Below are positions 12,893-24,969 of a stretch of DNA of 64,000 nt, piece by piece. Position numbers and translations under genes: made by a program. Within the stretch, counting starts at the first letter, position 1. Each line of letters begins with the position of its first letter. Below the pieces are notes generated by a model. It was not told the origin of the DNA, searched no databases, and saw only the letters and a list, made by a program, of their open reading frames with translations. Origin of the DNA: Brevipalpus yothersi (lineage: Eukaryota; Arthropoda; Arachnida; Trombidiformes; Tenuipalpidae); assembly GCA_003956705.1 (NCBI GenBank), contig QZCP01000058.1, positions 139,619 through 203,618 of the forward strand, written 5' to 3'.

Positions 12893-13094
12893 AGGCAAAG
12901 CGTGACGAGTGTTTAGTTGTTCCATTTGTTGATACTTTTCATCCACTCAAATCATCATCAATATATGACTCGTTGATAGTTATCCTTTTTGATAATCTAC
13001 TGATCCAGTGGTGTTCTTGAGGTGACATTGTGTGTACCTTCAATTTGAGATTCGATCTAGTGCCTTGTGAACTTCAATCATCAAAAAATCAGCA

Positions 13095-13889
13095 ATGAGT
13101 CTCCAATGGACTCTAGTGGCTGTTTTCCTTTATGTGGAAATAGCTATCGTCATCCTACTTCTGTTGCCGGTAAGATTAAATGAAATTATTTTAACATAAT
13201 TTGTTTGTCAAACTATTTTACATTCTTAATGGACTCTTTTCCATCAGATTTTGAGTCCAAGAAAATGGCAAGCTTTCTTCAAATCAAGAGTATTATCCTC
13301 TCTGAGCAGACAAGGCAATCTCTACTTCACTGGATTTTTACTCATCCTTGTCTTACTCTTCTTGGACTCTATCCGGGAGATGAGAAGGTATTCCGTTGGA
13401 CGTGATCAGGATGAGGCTAAAGGTCATCTAAATGCTGAGCTGGCTCATTCTATGAAACTCTTCCGAGCCCAAAGAAATTTTTATATCGCAGGTTTCGCCC
13501 TTTTCTTGTGCTTGGTCATAAGACGCATTGCTTCACTATTATCAACAGCTGCTCAACTCAAATGTGAATTGGAAGCCGCACTTAAACAAGCTATGGGAGC
13601 CTCCAAAGCAGCTGAAGCCTTACTCAAGGGTGGAGATAGCAAAAAATCTGGATCAACGGTCAAAGGTTCCTCAGGAGATCAAGCTGACGAAAAAATTGGC
13701 GGTAAGGATCAAGTCCTCAAGTTGAAAGAAGACTTGGCTAATCTTCGAGAGACTCTGAAAAAATCTGAGATGGAACGTGAAACTCTCAAGAAGCAAGCTG
13801 ATGGACTGAGCAAAGAATATGATAGACTCGCTGAAGAGCATACAGCTCTCTTGAAACAATCGAGCAGTGGTTCCAAGAAAGGAGACTAA
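13095..13889 (+). CDS. BCAP31: BAP31 (B-cell receptor-associated protein 31) homologue
   Basis: Two exons, 13095-13169 and 13248-13889, joined in phase 0, encode 238 residues. Three N-terminal membrane segments are evident (about residues 5-24, 42-60 and 100-118), with the family string LYFTGFLLILVLLFLDSIRE followed by a charged loop. The C-terminal half is a long Lys/Glu coiled coil. The protein ends KKGD, a canonical KKxx retrieval signal that keeps it in the endoplasmic reticulum. BAP31 proteins chaperone membrane proteins and help ER quality control. The usual 78-base intron and complete domain order make the call firm. Confidence 0.92.
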
Positions 13890-14070
13890 ACTTCGAGAAA
13901 TTTTAAAAATCTTCTCATTCTCCCTGCTCACCAACTACTGGATTTTCTTTGTTGAGAAGAACTTTCTTTAGTTTCTCTTGGCAAATGTTAGCCAGTTAAA
14001 ATTTTGAGATGATGTCGAAATGCAACAAAACATGAAAAATAGTGAGAAAAAAATGAAAAAAAATATTTCT

Positions 14071-15753
14071 TTAATCGTTGATAACTTTTCGATCTTTGAT
14101 CTTGGAGCCTTTTGTTGGCCTGAGTGAAAAACAATTAATTCTGAAGTGATCGCACATTTGTCGCATAACACAAACACCATAGTGTATGTGAGCCATTGTA
14201 AAAAGGAGAGTTAAGGCTCGTAACATGAGAGTTTCGTGGTGAGAAATTGCTTCAATTCTGAAAATCATTAAGACGGAGAAGACTAATGGGTAAAGGAACC
14301 AATTGAAAACTTCACATCGGGTTGAAGACATTTGACTGACGATAAGGCGACACTGGAGTAGGAAGAAAGAACATTAGTTAGCTCATGAGATATCGACTTC
14401 ACTTATTTCAATTATTTTAATTAAATAAATTAATCAATTGATTAATTGATTAGAAGTAATGAGCCAGACTGATTGAACAGTCAAGGAGCAAATTCCTCGG
14501 TAACCATGGCGTCAATACTTACCGCGATATTCGAGAAAACAGTTCCAACCATAAAGTAGAACATCTTTGGGTCAGTTTCTATGACATTCTTTGGAGAATA
14601 AGCCGCCCAGAACGTTGTCGAAACGAAAAGGATTAGAAGTGGAACCAGAGGTCTAGCGCATTCCCAGAGATTGGGTTGCTTAAGCGCGCGCCTTTCGTAG
14701 CAAGAGTAAACATTCATGATCGTTACAGGAACAGAGAGGACAAAGGACATCACTGAGATAAGAAAAAAAAAGTCTTAGCAGGCGTGTGGATGAAATTTCG
14801 AAAATACTTTACCATGAGTGACAATTTCGAAGATTTGACCTGAAGAAACGCCCAAAAGGGGCACATTGTACTTCCAGGCTCTCGGAGTATAAATGTAAGT
14901 TATCATGTAAAGAATGAAGAGGGCTATTTGACTAGCATCATAACTCCAAGGGAGGTAGAGTACACCAGTATTATATTTTTCCCAATGAGAAAGATAGAAA
15001 GTTACGAAAACAGCCCAAAATATGAAGAGGACACGTAGAGGCGCGTAGCTATGCTCGACTCTGCCGAACATAGAATATATACAAAACGGGACAAAGAGAG
15101 CTGTCCAGCTGTCTAATCCATGGTCCATTAATTCTCCTGTCGGACCACTTGAATGAGTTCTTCTAGCATGTTTACCATCAATACCGTCTAATGTGTGGGC
15201 TAGAAAGTGATTTATGGCACATACTAGCCATACCCATGGAGGAATTTGAGGGACATCTTCTCTTGAGTCGCTAGAAGCATAGAATTCATAGTCATAGAAG
15301 CTCAATAGAGCTGCGTTGCTCACTGTGAGCAAAAAACCAACAAAGGTCAAAACATTTGGAGCCAGCCATAATGGAACTACCTGAGAAACAAAGAAAGATA
15401 GTGATAATCAGTGGAAATGTGTTGACACATGAAAAAAAATATCTCACCTTGACTACTTGATTCCAGAAAGGATGCATCAAGTAGTTGCTGATAGGACTAG
15501 TGTCTATACAGTTGTACTAGCAGGCAAGAACGATAGAGAAAAATACAGTGGATTACTTTCGATGGACACAATTTTAGGGGAAACAATCATGATGAAGTGG
15601 AAAGGGTTTTGCAAAAGTTTAATGGGAGGCATTAAGCCCATGATTGTATGGTAGCTGGAGGAAAGGGTGACAGCCGGTATGATCTTTCCACTCACTTACC
15701 TCGTATCGATCGAAGCCTTTCAATTGTTCCTCACTGATATATTGATGATACAT
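14071..15753 (-). CDS. SELENOI: ethanolaminephosphotransferase (EPT1/SELENOI type)
   Basis: Five exons on the minus strand, 15700-15753, 15448-15516, 14813-15380, 14523-14752 and 14071-14352, join in frame for 400 residues. The N-terminus (YISEEQLKGFDRYE, then DTSPISNYLMHPFWN) is family-typical. The CDP-alcohol phosphatidyltransferase signature DG-x2-AR-x8-G-x3-D-x3-D appears as DGIDGKHARRTHSS followed by GPTGELMDHGLDSW. Many membrane helices follow, and the C-terminus includes QMSSTRCEVFNW and AHIHYGV. The enzyme joins CDP-ethanolamine to diacylglycerol to make phosphatidylethanolamine in ER/Golgi membranes. Vertebrate SELENOI has an in-frame UGA (selenocysteine) after FSLRKP; here the gene reads FSLRPTKGSK and ends at an ordinary TAA, so the selenocysteine tail is absent. 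Confidence 0.92.
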
Positions 15754-16510
15754 TTTTAATGAGTCATACAGATAGGGCTAAGAGTAAGAAAGGAATGAGA
15801 AAATCCAAATCAAGTAAGGATGTTTAAACACATTACAATGGTTACAATTACAAACAATGGTCAAACGATTGAGAGTTGGGGCGAGCAAGAGAGAGAGAGA
15901 GAGAGAAGAGAGTGAAAGAGAGTGAAAAAGAGAGAAAAAGAGAGAGAAAGCGTTAAAGCTGTGTGTGTTGTACACACTGTCGCTGCCAGCAGCACAACTT
16001 TCACATGCTCTTGTTGATCCAGTATCGATACCTGTGCATATGTATAGAGTATATGTATCGAGTACATAACAGGAACTCAGAGTCTGAAGTTCAGATCCTC
16101 ATTCGATTCAGATGGAATCAAGTAGAAAGGGAAAGATGATAGAGAAAGTGGAATTCAAACTTAATTTTTGAACAAATTATTATCTATGTACTTCTATCTC
16201 AATTTGTTCATCTAATTATCTGGTCATTTTCGTTCTTATTTTTAAAAGTCCATGCAATTTTGGATGAGGTGAGGTGAAAAATTGTATCGATATGATTGAT
16301 TCTTGGATGCATTCTCCAATCGATTGATTATAATTGTTATTACATGTATTATTATTCCTCATTAACCAGGTACATCTGCTCCTGATTTTAATCACTCTCT
16401 ATCTAGTCCGGTGTTTCCTTTTCCCTGTGTAACTCTTTCCGCCTTATATTGTCAAAAATTGAACCATCATTCCAATGAAATTGTAAATGCAAGTAGTCAC
16501 TTGAAACGAA
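15754..16510. other. intergenic region with interrupted (GA)n tract
   Basis: Divergent spacer between ethanolaminephosphotransferase (-) and sphingosine-1-phosphate lyase (+). It holds an interrupted GA tract at about 15889-15953; the rest is AT-rich. No gene seen. Confidence 0.5.
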
Positions 16511-18325
16511 ATGGACCAAATGTTTAAATACTTCGACATCATTCATGTGAGTTTCACGGTGTTGCAATTGCAATCTTACCTTTTTGCTGATAGATTCTCT
16601 CTCTCTCTTTTTCTCATGAAGCTTGAAGCCCGTCCATATCTCGATACGCTCAGCCGCCTGATTGATAACAGGAGAAGAGCATTCAATGAGAATTCCAAAG
16701 ATTTCGATAATTTTTCAATATGCGTCTCGACTGTAATCATTTCCGTCCTTACGGTTTTCATTTATCAAAAAATCATCCGCTGGTTTGAGCCTGATCTGAA
16801 TGAAACTCTCTGGTACTGCCTTAAACGTCGTTTCACCAAGATCGTCCTAAATACGCCTATTCTGAAAAACTTTGCTAATCGAGAGATATCAAAATTTATG
16901 AATATTATAGATGAAAATCTGATGAGTGTATACAAGAATGAATCCTTTCAAGTGACCCTACCAACTGAAGGGAGAACGCCTCAACAAGTTATGAAAGAGG
17001 TCGAAAGATACCTATCACTCGGCTCTGTCGAATGGGAAAAGGGTAAGGTATCTGGAGCTATCTATTGTGATCTGGGTAATAAAGAATTTATCGATTTAAT
17101 GACTTCTGTGTATGGAAAAACTGCTTACACCAATCCTCTCCACGCTGACGTCTATCCTGGAATACGAAAAATGGAAGCAGAAGTTGTCCGGATGACTTGC
17201 TCTCTCTTCAAAGGTGGACCTGAATCATGTGGATGTATTTCTACTGGTGGAACTGAGAGTCTTGTTCTCGTTGTTAAAGCTTATCGAGACTATGCTCGAA
17301 ATGTAAAAGGCATAAAGGATCCTGAAATAATTGCTCCAGTCTCCGCTCATCCGGCAATTGACAAAGCAGCTATTCTCTTGAGAGTAAAATTACATAAGAT
17401 CAAATTGGATTCTCACACCAAGAAAGTCGATATGCGAGCTATGAGACAAGCTATTAATGGCAATACTTGTCTTCTGATCGGCTCTGCTCCTTGCTATCCT
17501 TACGGGACATATGATCCGATCGAGGATATCGCTGCTCTCGGATTGAAGCGTGGTATCCCAGTACATGTTGACGCTTGTTTAGGAGGATTTTTGAATCCTT
17601 TCGTTGAAGAGGCTGGCTACAAGTTGCCTCATCGATGCGATTTCTCTGTTCCAGGAGTCACCAGTATTACTGCTGACACTCACAAATATGGCTACGCTCC
17701 AAAGGGAACTTCGGTGGTCATTTATGCTGAGCCAAAGTATCGACATCAGCAATACTTCATAACGACTGATTGGCCTGGCGGCCTGTATGCGTGCGCCACT
17801 ATTCCAGGCTCACGTCCGGGTGGCTTGATTGCTGATTGTTGGGCTTCATTAATGTACCACGGCCGAAAGCGTTTTGTAGAGAATACCAGAAAAATACTCA
17901 AAGTTTCTAAAGAGTTTATCAAAGAAATCAATTCTATTGAAGGAATTCGGGTTTGCGGGTCACCTGAGCTCTCTGTGGTTGCTGTGGCTTCCGATGATAT
18001 CAATATTTACATGCTGAGTGATGGGCTTACGTCAAGAGGATGGAATGTCAATGCATTGCAATTTCCATCAGCTTTCCATATTTGTTTCACTCTGATGCAT
18101 ACTCGTGAAGGCGTTCTCACCCAACTTATCGGTGATATAAGAGATATCACCAAAGAACTTATGCGAGACAGAACCAAATCAAAGAAATTGGAGGGACAAT
18201 CAGCTCTCTATGGTGTATCTCAGACAATTCCTGATAGATCTTTGGTCTCAACTTTTGCTCTTCAGTATCTTGACTCCTATTATAATACTCGTTATGATGG
18301 TAACACTAATGGCACCTCTCACTAG
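16511..18325 (+). CDS. Sply: sphingosine-1-phosphate lyase
   Basis: A PLP-dependent enzyme that cleaves sphingosine-1-phosphate to hexadecenal and phosphoethanolamine at the ER. The open frame is 604 residues. A GTGAGT donor at 16547 and an acceptor after 16621, preceded by a TC-rich tract, would remove 75 bases in frame and give 579 residues, closer to the human length (568); I favour the spliced form. After an N-terminal membrane helix (FSICVSTVIISVLTVFIY) the catalytic domain carries NPLH.D.(Y/F)PG.RK, GGTESLVL, HVDACLGGF and the PLP-lysine motif DTHKYGYAPKG, then GSRPGG. All are intact, so it should be active. A polyadenylation signal AATAAA is at 18560-18565. Confidence 0.93.
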   Translation: MDQMFKYFDIIHVSFTVLQLQSYLFADRFSLSLFLMKLEARPYLDTLSRLIDNRRRAFNENSKDFDNFSICVSTVIISVLTVFIYQKIIRWFEPDLNETLWYCLKRRFTKIVLNTPILKNFANREISKFMNIIDENLMSVYKNESFQVTLPTEGRTPQQVMKEVERYLSLGSVEWEKGKVSGAIYCDLGNKEFIDLMTSVYGKTAYTNPLHADVYPGIRKMEAEVVRMTCSLFKGGPESCGCISTGGTESLVLVVKAYRDYARNVKGIKDPEIIAPVSAHPAIDKAAILLRVKLHKIKLDSHTKKVDMRAMRQAINGNTCLLIGSAPCYPYGTYDPIEDIAALGLKRGIPVHVDACLGGFLNPFVEEAGYKLPHRCDFSVPGVTSITADTHKYGYAPKGTSVVIYAEPKYRHQQYFITTDWPGGLYACATIPGSRPGGLIADCWASLMYHGRKRFVENTRKILKVSKEFIKEINSIEGIRVCGSPELSVVAVASDDINIYMLSDGLTSRGWNVNALQFPSAFHICFTLMHTREGVLTQLIGDIRDITKELMRDRTKSKKLEGQSALYGVSQTIPDRSLVSTFALQYLDSYYNTRYDGNTNGTSH

Positions 18326-18987
18326 ACTCTTCTTCGAAGTTTATTGAATGCTTCTAATAATAACAATCTATATTATCTATTCCTATCTTTGATTTCAAAA
18401 ATTTTCTTGTCAATATTCTATTTGTTTTACTTTGTTAGTTTCAAGTTTAAACTTACTTTTACGACGTAAACTCCCACGAAAATCGTAGGCTCACCTTCTT
18501 GTTATGACAAATTGTGAGTATGTTAATGTTTTTTCTCCCCTCTTGATGTGGAGAAAAGAAATAAAAACAGGTGAAAGAAAATACAAGGACACGACTCATC
18601 TGAACTAGGCGTTCCCACAATCTTTTCCATCAACTTGATTTCTTTTAATTCCCTCGCACTGATCCTCTTAGCTCACCGATAATAATCATGTACAGGAAAT
18701 ACAGGCAATTTGAAATTCTCATCCTCGAACCTCTTTTCACCTTGATTTGAATTGGAAGATGCTTCACCTCTGCAGAGGAAACTGTTCCGTTGATAATCGA
18801 GTTTGAAGCAGCAGCATCAGTATCCTTTGATGAGAGTCAATGATGGGAAACGAGAAGAATGAGAAGGATGAGAGATAGACACAACATATAACTTGGTTAA
18901 TTTCTCGACACAGATTGTTTTATTATGATATTTGTAATTAGTAAAGATACATTCAATGGGTATAGATCAAAATGAAGACAGGATAGC
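18326..18987. other. convergent 3' spacer between S1P lyase and Hsp70 copy 1
   Basis: Contains both 3' UTRs: AATAAA for the lyase at 18560-18565 (+) and for Hsp70 at 18919-18924 (complement). No gene seen. Confidence 0.5.
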
Positions 18988-20952
18988 CTAATCTACTTCT
19001 TCGATTGTTGGTCCTCCAGTTGCTCCTGGAGTTGGACGAGCACCATCGGCAGGAGATGGACCAGTACCGGCACCAGGGAAACCAGGCATTCCTTCACCAC
19101 CGGGCATGCCGGACGCTTGATAAAGTTTTGTCATAATTGGATTAGCTAGCTCTTGCAGTTCTTTTTGTTTGAACTCAAATTCATCTTTCTCAGCTAGATT
19201 ATTGGTGTCGATCCATTTAAGAACTTCATCTACTTTTTCCATCAACTTTTGACGATCATCGGCTGAAATTTTGTCCTTCAAGTTAGGCTCATCAACGGTT
19301 TGCTTGAGGTTGAAACAGTAGCTTTCCAAGGCATTCTTGGCTGAGATGCGATCCTTTTGCTTCTCATCATCATCACGATATTTTTCTGCTTCCTGTACCA
19401 TTCTTTCAATGTCATCCTTTGAAAGACGACCTTTATCGTTGGTGATGGTGATTTTGTTCTCTCGGCCAGTGCTCTTATCGACAGCAGAAACGTTAAGGAT
19501 ACCGTTGGCGTCAATATCAAATGTGACTTCGATCTGGGGGACTCCTCTTGGCGCAGGTGGAATGCCAGTGAGCTCAAATTTACCGAGAAGATGATTATCC
19601 TTTGTCATCGCTCTCTCACCTTCATAGACTTGGATCAATACACCAGGCTGGTTGTCCGAGTAGGTGGTGAAAATCTGAGAATGCTTGGTGGGAATGGTTG
19701 TATTTCTCTTGATCAAGGTAGTCATCACGCCACCAGCGGTTTCAATTCCGAGAGATAGGGGAGTAACATCGAGAAGAAGTAGATCTTTGACCGTTTCATC
19801 CTTGTCACCGTTAAGAATAGCAGCTTGTACAGCGGCACCATAAGCAACGGCCTCATCTGGATTGATACTCTTGTTGAGCTCTTTACCATTGAAGAAATCT
19901 TGAAGAAGTTTCTGAATTTTAGGGATACGAGTAGAGCCACCGACTAAAACTATTTCTTTGATTGAGCTCTTGTCCAATTTAGCATCACGAAGTGCCTTCT
20001 CTACCGGTTCTAGGGTTGATCGGAATAGATCAGAGCAGAGCTCTTCGAATCGAGCTCGAGTGATGCTTGAATAGAAATCTACACCTTCGTGGAGAGAATC
20101 TATTTCAATTGAAGCTTGAGTTGATGAGGACAATGTTCTCTTTGCTCGCTCGCAAGCGGTTCGCAAGCGACGAAGAGCTCTCTTGTTTTGAGTGAGATCC
20201 TTCTTGAACTTTCGCTTGAATTCCTCGGCGAAATGATTTACCATACGGTTGTCAAAATCTTCACCACCAAGATGGGTGTCACCGGCGGTTGATTTAACCT
20301 CAAAGATACCGTCATCAATAGTAAGAATGGAAACATCGAAAGTTCCACCACCGAGATCAAAAATGAGAATATTACGTTCACCAGTTCCTTTCTTATCTAA
20401 ACCATAGGCAATAGCAGCAGCGGTAGGCTCATTGATTATTCTCATTACATTGAGGCCAGCAATAGTTCCAGCGTCTTTGGTTGCTTGTCTTTGGCTATCA
20501 TTGAAATATGCTGGAACAGTAACTACCGCATTAGTGACCTTCTTTCCAAGGTAAGCCTCGGCTGTTTCCTTCATTTTAGTCAAAACCATTGATGAAACTT
20601 CCTCAGGGAAAAAGGTTTTGGTTTCACCTTTGAAATCAACCTGAATTTTGGGTTTGCCTCCAGCATTGATCACAGTGAATGGCCAATGTTTCATATCACT
20701 CTGAACGGTAGAGTCCTCAAATCTTCGACCAATCAATCGCTTCGCATCGAAAACGGTGTTTGAAGGGTTCATTGCAACCTGATTCTTGGCAGCATCACCA
20801 ATCAAACGCTCAGTATCAGTGAAGGCAACATAGCTAGGTGTAGTTCGATTGCCCTGGTCGTTGGCGATGATTTCCACTTTACCATGCTGAAACACACCGA
20901 CACAGGAGTAAGTTGTACCAAGATCAATACCGATAGCAGGAGTTTTGGCCAT
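18988..20952 (-). CDS. Hsp70: Hsp70 family cytosolic chaperone, copy 1
   Basis: Intronless, 654 residues from MAKTPAIGIDLGTTYS. Signature motifs are IDLGTTYS, IFDLGGGTFDVSIL and VLVGGSTRIPK, then the substrate-binding domain and helical lid. A GGEGMPGFPGAG-type tail ends GPTIEEVD, the TPR co-chaperone anchor of cytosolic Hsp70/Hsc70. An in-frame upstream extension to 20997 lacks homology, so the start at 20952 is chosen. A TTTATA-like box lies about 21107-21116 on the complement, and I saw no strong heat-shock element close by, so constitutive (Hsc70-like) use is possible. A roughly 284-base stretch (20036-20319) is nearly identical to Hsp70 copy 2. Confidence 0.97.
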   Translation of the reverse strand: MAKTPAIGIDLGTTYSCVGVFQHGKVEIIANDQGNRTTPSYVAFTDTERLIGDAAKNQVAMNPSNTVFDAKRLIGRRFEDSTVQSDMKHWPFTVINAGGKPKIQVDFKGETKTFFPEEVSSMVLTKMKETAEAYLGKKVTNAVVTVPAYFNDSQRQATKDAGTIAGLNVMRIINEPTAAAIAYGLDKKGTGERNILIFDLGGGTFDVSILTIDDGIFEVKSTAGDTHLGGEDFDNRMVNHFAEEFKRKFKKDLTQNKRALRRLRTACERAKRTLSSSTQASIEIDSLHEGVDFYSSITRARFEELCSDLFRSTLEPVEKALRDAKLDKSSIKEIVLVGGSTRIPKIQKLLQDFFNGKELNKSINPDEAVAYGAAVQAAILNGDKDETVKDLLLLDVTPLSLGIETAGGVMTTLIKRNTTIPTKHSQIFTTYSDNQPGVLIQVYEGERAMTKDNHLLGKFELTGIPPAPRGVPQIEVTFDIDANGILNVSAVDKSTGRENKITITNDKGRLSKDDIERMVQEAEKYRDDDEKQKDRISAKNALESYCFNLKQTVDEPNLKDKISADDRQKLMEKVDEVLKWIDTNNLAEKDEFEFKQKELQELANPIMTKLYQASGMPGGEGMPGFPGAGTGPSPADGARPTPGATGGPTIEEVD

Positions 20953-21508
20953 TTTTATCGAATGTGAGCTAGTAGAGTAGGGACAGTAGAAGAACAATTA
21001 AGGGCTAATAATTGAGAGAAGAAGAAAAAAGTCACACACAAACAATTATGTATATCAGAGCGAATGGAGAAAGGAGTGAATCGAGAAAATTTTCTCTCAC
21101 AATTGACAGTATAAAGAGAATGGAGAAGAATTTTTACTATTACTGAAAGCTTGTGAGCTGCTCTTCTCTCTCTCTTTCACTTCCTTTTCCTTGCCTCAAA
21201 AAGAGCTTCCAGAACATTCTCATCTTCTCTAGCTCTCTGCCTACAGAATTTCTCTTTCTTTCCCCTCTCTTCTTTTCCCTCTTTTCTCCCTCTCTTCTTT
21301 TTTCTTTCCCCTCTCATTTCTTTCACATTAGCCTGCAATACATGCCCACTTGGGACCGCCCCCTTTTTTCGCCTCTTTTAAAGCGCCCTCAAAGCGCCCT
21401 CTAGGATACCTTCTATGCCGGTCATTTTATTTCTAGACCGATAGATGACACTAGTAGCCTCTTTGATGTGAGGCGCGAAATTTGATGCTCAGTTTGGGCG
21501 AGCAAAGA

Positions 21509-21543
<35 letters not shown>

Positions 21544-21894
21544 TATTTTAGTTCTGAAAAGTGAGTTCTAAAGTGAGTGATTCAAGGGAAGGAAAATTCG
21601 AAGTAACTGTGGCATTTTCTCCTCTCTCTCTCTCTCTCTTCCATGATTGAACGACAACGTTTGCTGATTTCTTTTTTTTTCGAAAACATTTTTCTCCTTT
21701 CACAAATCTTTGTTGTTCCATCCAATGGAACTCACCGGTTAGTCTTACTCAACCTGTGTGTCCCGATGGAAAATTGACTTGTGTACTGAGGTGGGCAGCC
21801 AAGGCCTGCTCCAAGCTAGCGTGACCCTGGACAGGACTTTGGTTCCTTGTCCCATATATGTTGGCTCCTTTTTCATCCAACGAATCATCGAATT
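20953..21894. promoter_or_regulatory. divergent spacer between Hsp70 copy 1 and Vein-like gene
   Basis: Holds a pyrimidine-rich stretch (21153-21330), a tandem AAAGCGCCCTC pair near 21382-21403, a (GA)n run (about 21508-21540), a (CT)n run (about 21622-21640) and one isolated GAAnnTTC heat-shock-like unit at about 21592-21599. Open frames here are low-complexity chance frames. Confidence 0.45.
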
Positions 21895-23737
21895 ATGAAC
21901 TTGTATCATCTTTTTCTGCCCAATCGGACACATTATCGTGGAATTGGCGGTGCCTTTTGGTATTTTTTCATCCAATTCATCTTTTTTCACCTTCTTGTCA
22001 ACTCCATGGTGACTTCTTCAGTTTGGGCGCTGCAAAACTATGGCCATCGCCAGAGCCAAAGCAACGCCGAGAGTTCATCGATTTTTTCCTCCTCCACCTC
22101 CACCTCCTCTTCACCCTCATTTGCGCCAATACAGAAAAAATGTCCAGAAGGACCACCAAGCCAATGGGAGTCACAGCTCGACGCTGCCTCCAAGGCCTAC
22201 CTTGCCCCGATCGTGTTCAACGGCCGGCTGATCTCTCTGTCCGAAGATTACGGGGGCAAGATCGCAGCCACCTTCCGAGTTCGAAGGCAGATGAAGAGTG
22301 CCAGAGTCAGTGAATCAAGTCCAGTGACTCTTCTTCCGGGCAGCCAAGTGACACTTTATTTTACTCGCTCCAAGAGAGTTCGATCACAGTGGCCCTTCTG
22401 TGCTGTGTACCTGAATGAGTCCACTATCAGTGCGCTGAGGCCTGATCAGCGATATCTAGTGTTTGCTTCGTCCCATCTCAATGCACTCCGAACTCAGCGG
22501 CAGCGAACTGACTTGCCGGACTGTTCTCGTGGCTCAGTGAACAGTGTTGGTGACAGCTCTTCTTCCTCATCGTCATCCTCCTCCTCTTCTTCTTCTTCTT
22601 CTTCCATGTCCACCTCTGACTCTTGTGCCAACTACTTAAGTGCCTTCGCTTCACCGGAGCTACACAGCAAGAGCTCGGCGCGAGCTGTGCGTAAGATTCT
22701 CAGCTCATCCCAAGGAGGTAAGTTGCCTTCTCCATCCTTTTTCTTCTTCTTTTCCTTCTTTTTCGTCTTCTTCTTCTTTTTCGTCTTCTTCTTCTTCTTC
22801 TCCTTCTTCCTCTCCTTTCCTTCTCTCCTCTCACCCCTCCACCGGGTCCTTGCCGGTGTGACATGGGGGAGCATCCATGAGCAGTGCGACCGAAACTCGC
22901 AGTTTGGCAAAACTTCGCGGCGAGCGTGATGAGGAAAAGAGGTAAACGACCTCTCACTCGACACAAGACAGCTTCTGAGCGAGAAAGAGAAAGAGAGAGA
23001 CAGAGAGAGACAGAGAGAAATAGAACTATTTACGGCGTCCGTGGAAGAATCCATTGGAACCAGATGAGATTGTGGGAGGGAGAGCGAAAATACTTAGCAC
23101 GCGTTGGACACACGACCAGGCTGGTCCCAGTACTTGTCAGGTCGGCCTGGTGGCTCGCTTCGGTCGGACGAAATTCGAGCTGTCAGGTCAAAGTTTGCTG
23201 GCCACGCGAGAGAGTCCGATGGGCAGATGTAGTTGAAACAGCGGATGAGAGAGGAGTGTGAGCGAGTCGGGCAGGCTGATATGACGGACGCCAGAAGGTG
23301 AAGAAAGGCCATAGGAGAGACAAAAATGGAGCGATACAAGGAGCTAGAGGAGCTCGAAAAGAGGTGGCTGAGCACTCCACTAACTGATGAAATGGCCAGA
23401 ATTGAAGAGAGAGAGAGAGAAGGAAAGAAATAAGCGAGAGAGGAACAGAGAGAAGATGCAAACTGAAAAATATCTAAAAATAGAGACCAAAGAGGATGAA
23501 GGTGATCTCTTTAAAACTAGAGACGTTGCTAAAAGCAAAGTCTCTCTCTCTCTTTCTTTCTTTCTTTCTCTCTCTTTCTCATTCTCTCTAGTTTTCTCAC
23601 CAGCATCTGAGCGAGATCAATTTAGGCCATTTCCAAGCTTGCTCGGATCAGCAGCGAATCAGAATTGCTCTGTGAGTCGTTTATTATTCGCAGTTGAGCT
23701 GTCGCAACTTTTCGGAAGATGTTCAATTTCACTGAAT

Positions 23738-23800
<63 letters not shown>

Positions 23801-24217
23801 GAGAGAGAGAGAATTGTAGAAACAGTGTGCGTGACTCGAGAAAAGGGTTCAAACGAGTCGCAAACACACACACTAGATGAGGCATGGAGCGTGTCCTCTC
23901 ATTGACCATAGTTGTGTTGGAGTGGAGAATGGTGGACATCGAATTTGGAAAACTCCAGCCATACTTGAACCATAGTGTGGCTGCATATACTGCCCGTGCC
24001 TACTTCTCCAATACCGGCCATTCCTCGGCTCTCCTCACGCGGCCAGCTCGGGTGGTCCGTTTTAGTGGCCCACCAGTAAGACTCTGGCCGCTCTCGAACT
24101 CGGTTTCATTCTCTCTTGTACGCGATCTCACAATAAGTTTATTCGAATGTTGTTTTTAAAGAGATTTTCGGCCGCTTCTTTTCAGCTTTCCGCTTCCTAA
24201 TGGGAGCGGTCCTCTGA

Positions 24218-24266
<49 letters not shown>

Positions 24267-24905
24267 TTATTTTCACCCCTATTGGCTTGCCTACGCTTCT
24301 TGGACTCGAGGTTTTCCATAAATCCTCAGGAGCCCCAAGCGCTTTTAGTGTCTCTATTCTTCCTAAATTGTTAACCTCAGAAAATATGCCTCAGGCAGCC
24401 TTCCCTCCTCTTTACGGCTCAATTCAGACTTTTCTCTGTCCGCTCACCGGTCGTCCATCGTCCCAGGCCGCTGAATGAGCCATATAGCGACGTAGATAAC
24501 ATTATCGCTTGTTAATTAAGTCGCTCGAGTGGTTCTAGCAATCAAAGCAAGCGCAACTACTTGTAAATTACAGACCATCGCTTCAAGATGCTTTGGTAAT
24601 CTTTTCCATAAGATCCTTCATGAATCATATCCGATCAGCCTATTTACATATTAGCCCATAGATACTCGCCAATTTTGCTTCTACTTTGTAGATTAAGACC
24701 TCTTTATCCCAGACTAAATACAACTATATTGTGAGCAGCCCATAATGAGACACACACACACACACACACAATAGATACTCAAACAAACGGTGACGCTGAG
24801 GGGTTCATGTGAGAATATGAGAGAGGAAGAAAAGTGTTCAGAGTCAAACGGGTAACAAGAATGTACATGAATGTATATAGTTTCTTTCTTTGTTGTTGCT
24901 ATTCT

Positions 24906-24969
<64 letters not shown>

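Noticed and set aside
21592..21599. Heat-shock element for Hsp70 copy 1
   Set aside because: A single GAAnnTTC unit about 640 bases from the start codon, without neighbouring units in register.
22632..23054. Lys/Arg-rich and Ser-rich frames on both strands
   Set aside because: They arise from TTC/TCT and GA low-complexity sequence in intron 1 of the Vein-like gene.
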